Part shown: positions 6,039 through 6,087 of the stretch, one piece after another
Layout of the letters: each line of letters begins with the position of its first letter
How positions within the stretch are numbered: the stretch's first letter is position 1
Assembly (NCBI GenBank): GCA_024762895.1
Contig: JANTGN010000158.1
Coordinates: 1 to 6,087, forward strand
Length of the DNA: 6,087 nucleotides
Source of the DNA: Thiotrichales bacterium
Lineage (GTDB): Bacteria; Pseudomonadota; Gammaproteobacteria; J044
Reading direction: 5' to 3'
Program-made: the position numbers and the translations under genes
Notes under the pieces: model-generated
Seen by the model: only the letters and a program-made list of their open reading frames with translations
What the model was told of the DNA's origin: nothing
Databases searched by the model: none

Positions 6039-6087
6039 AGAAGCAAAAGGCAAGAGCGGCGCACTAGGCCATACCCCCATTGATGCC

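Noticed and set aside
6032..6087. Possible C-terminal end of another minus-strand gene stopping at 6034-6032, just before the glycosyltransferase
   Set aside because: Only about 17 codons are visible, a second frame is also open, and no motif is recognisable. Its position is operon-like but cannot be supported.

Overview
This 6.1-kb window is a compact stretch of chromosomal housekeeping DNA. It probably comes from a gammaproteobacterium of roughly 50% GC that is neither an enteric nor a Pseudomonas. Its CRP, YhfA-type OsmC protein, SpeD, L28 and L33 all align closely, by eye and from memory, with gammaproteobacterial versions. The order crp, divergent osmC-like gene, speD resembles the vfr-PA0653-speD arrangement I recall from Pseudomonas aeruginosa. 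I saw no insertion sequence, CRISPR array, tRNA, rRNA, prophage or toxin-antitoxin gene.

Left part (1-3348, minus strand): four genes point left in the order OsmC/YhfA, DUF885 putative metallopeptidase, VOC (glyoxalase-fold) protein, speD. OsmC and DUF885 are 3 bp apart. DUF885 starts with GTG, and its stop overlaps the VOC start as ATGA. speD follows 74 bp later and runs off the left edge only a few codons before its expected stop. The set looks like one transcription unit: a conserved osmC-speD pair with a translationally coupled two-gene cassette between them.

Centre (3349-4113): a 126-bp divergent regulatory region, then crp, a cAMP-receptor regulator closest in feel to Vfr/CRP, on the plus strand. 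The cAMP-contact and DNA-recognition residues are preserved. No consensus CRP box and no normal Shine-Dalgarno sequence are evident in front of it.

Right part (4114-6087): a 182-bp spacer with a possible weak terminator and a plausible promoter leads into rpmB-rpmG (ribosomal proteins L28 and L33). A near-perfect bidirectional terminator follows. It is shared with a convergent minus-strand pair: a soluble family 2 glycosyltransferase (DPM1/DPMS-like) and a small exported protein of unknown function just downstream of it.

Functional themes are polyamine synthesis (SpeD), peroxide/thiol defence (OsmC), global cAMP regulation (CRP), translation (L28/L33) and envelope or polyprenyl-sugar chemistry (GT2 plus exported protein). 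Nothing here amounts to a clearly new system. The items most worth a second look are the coupled DUF885-VOC cassette with its unusual VOC metal-site residues, the crp leader, and the small exported protein beside the glycosyltransferase.
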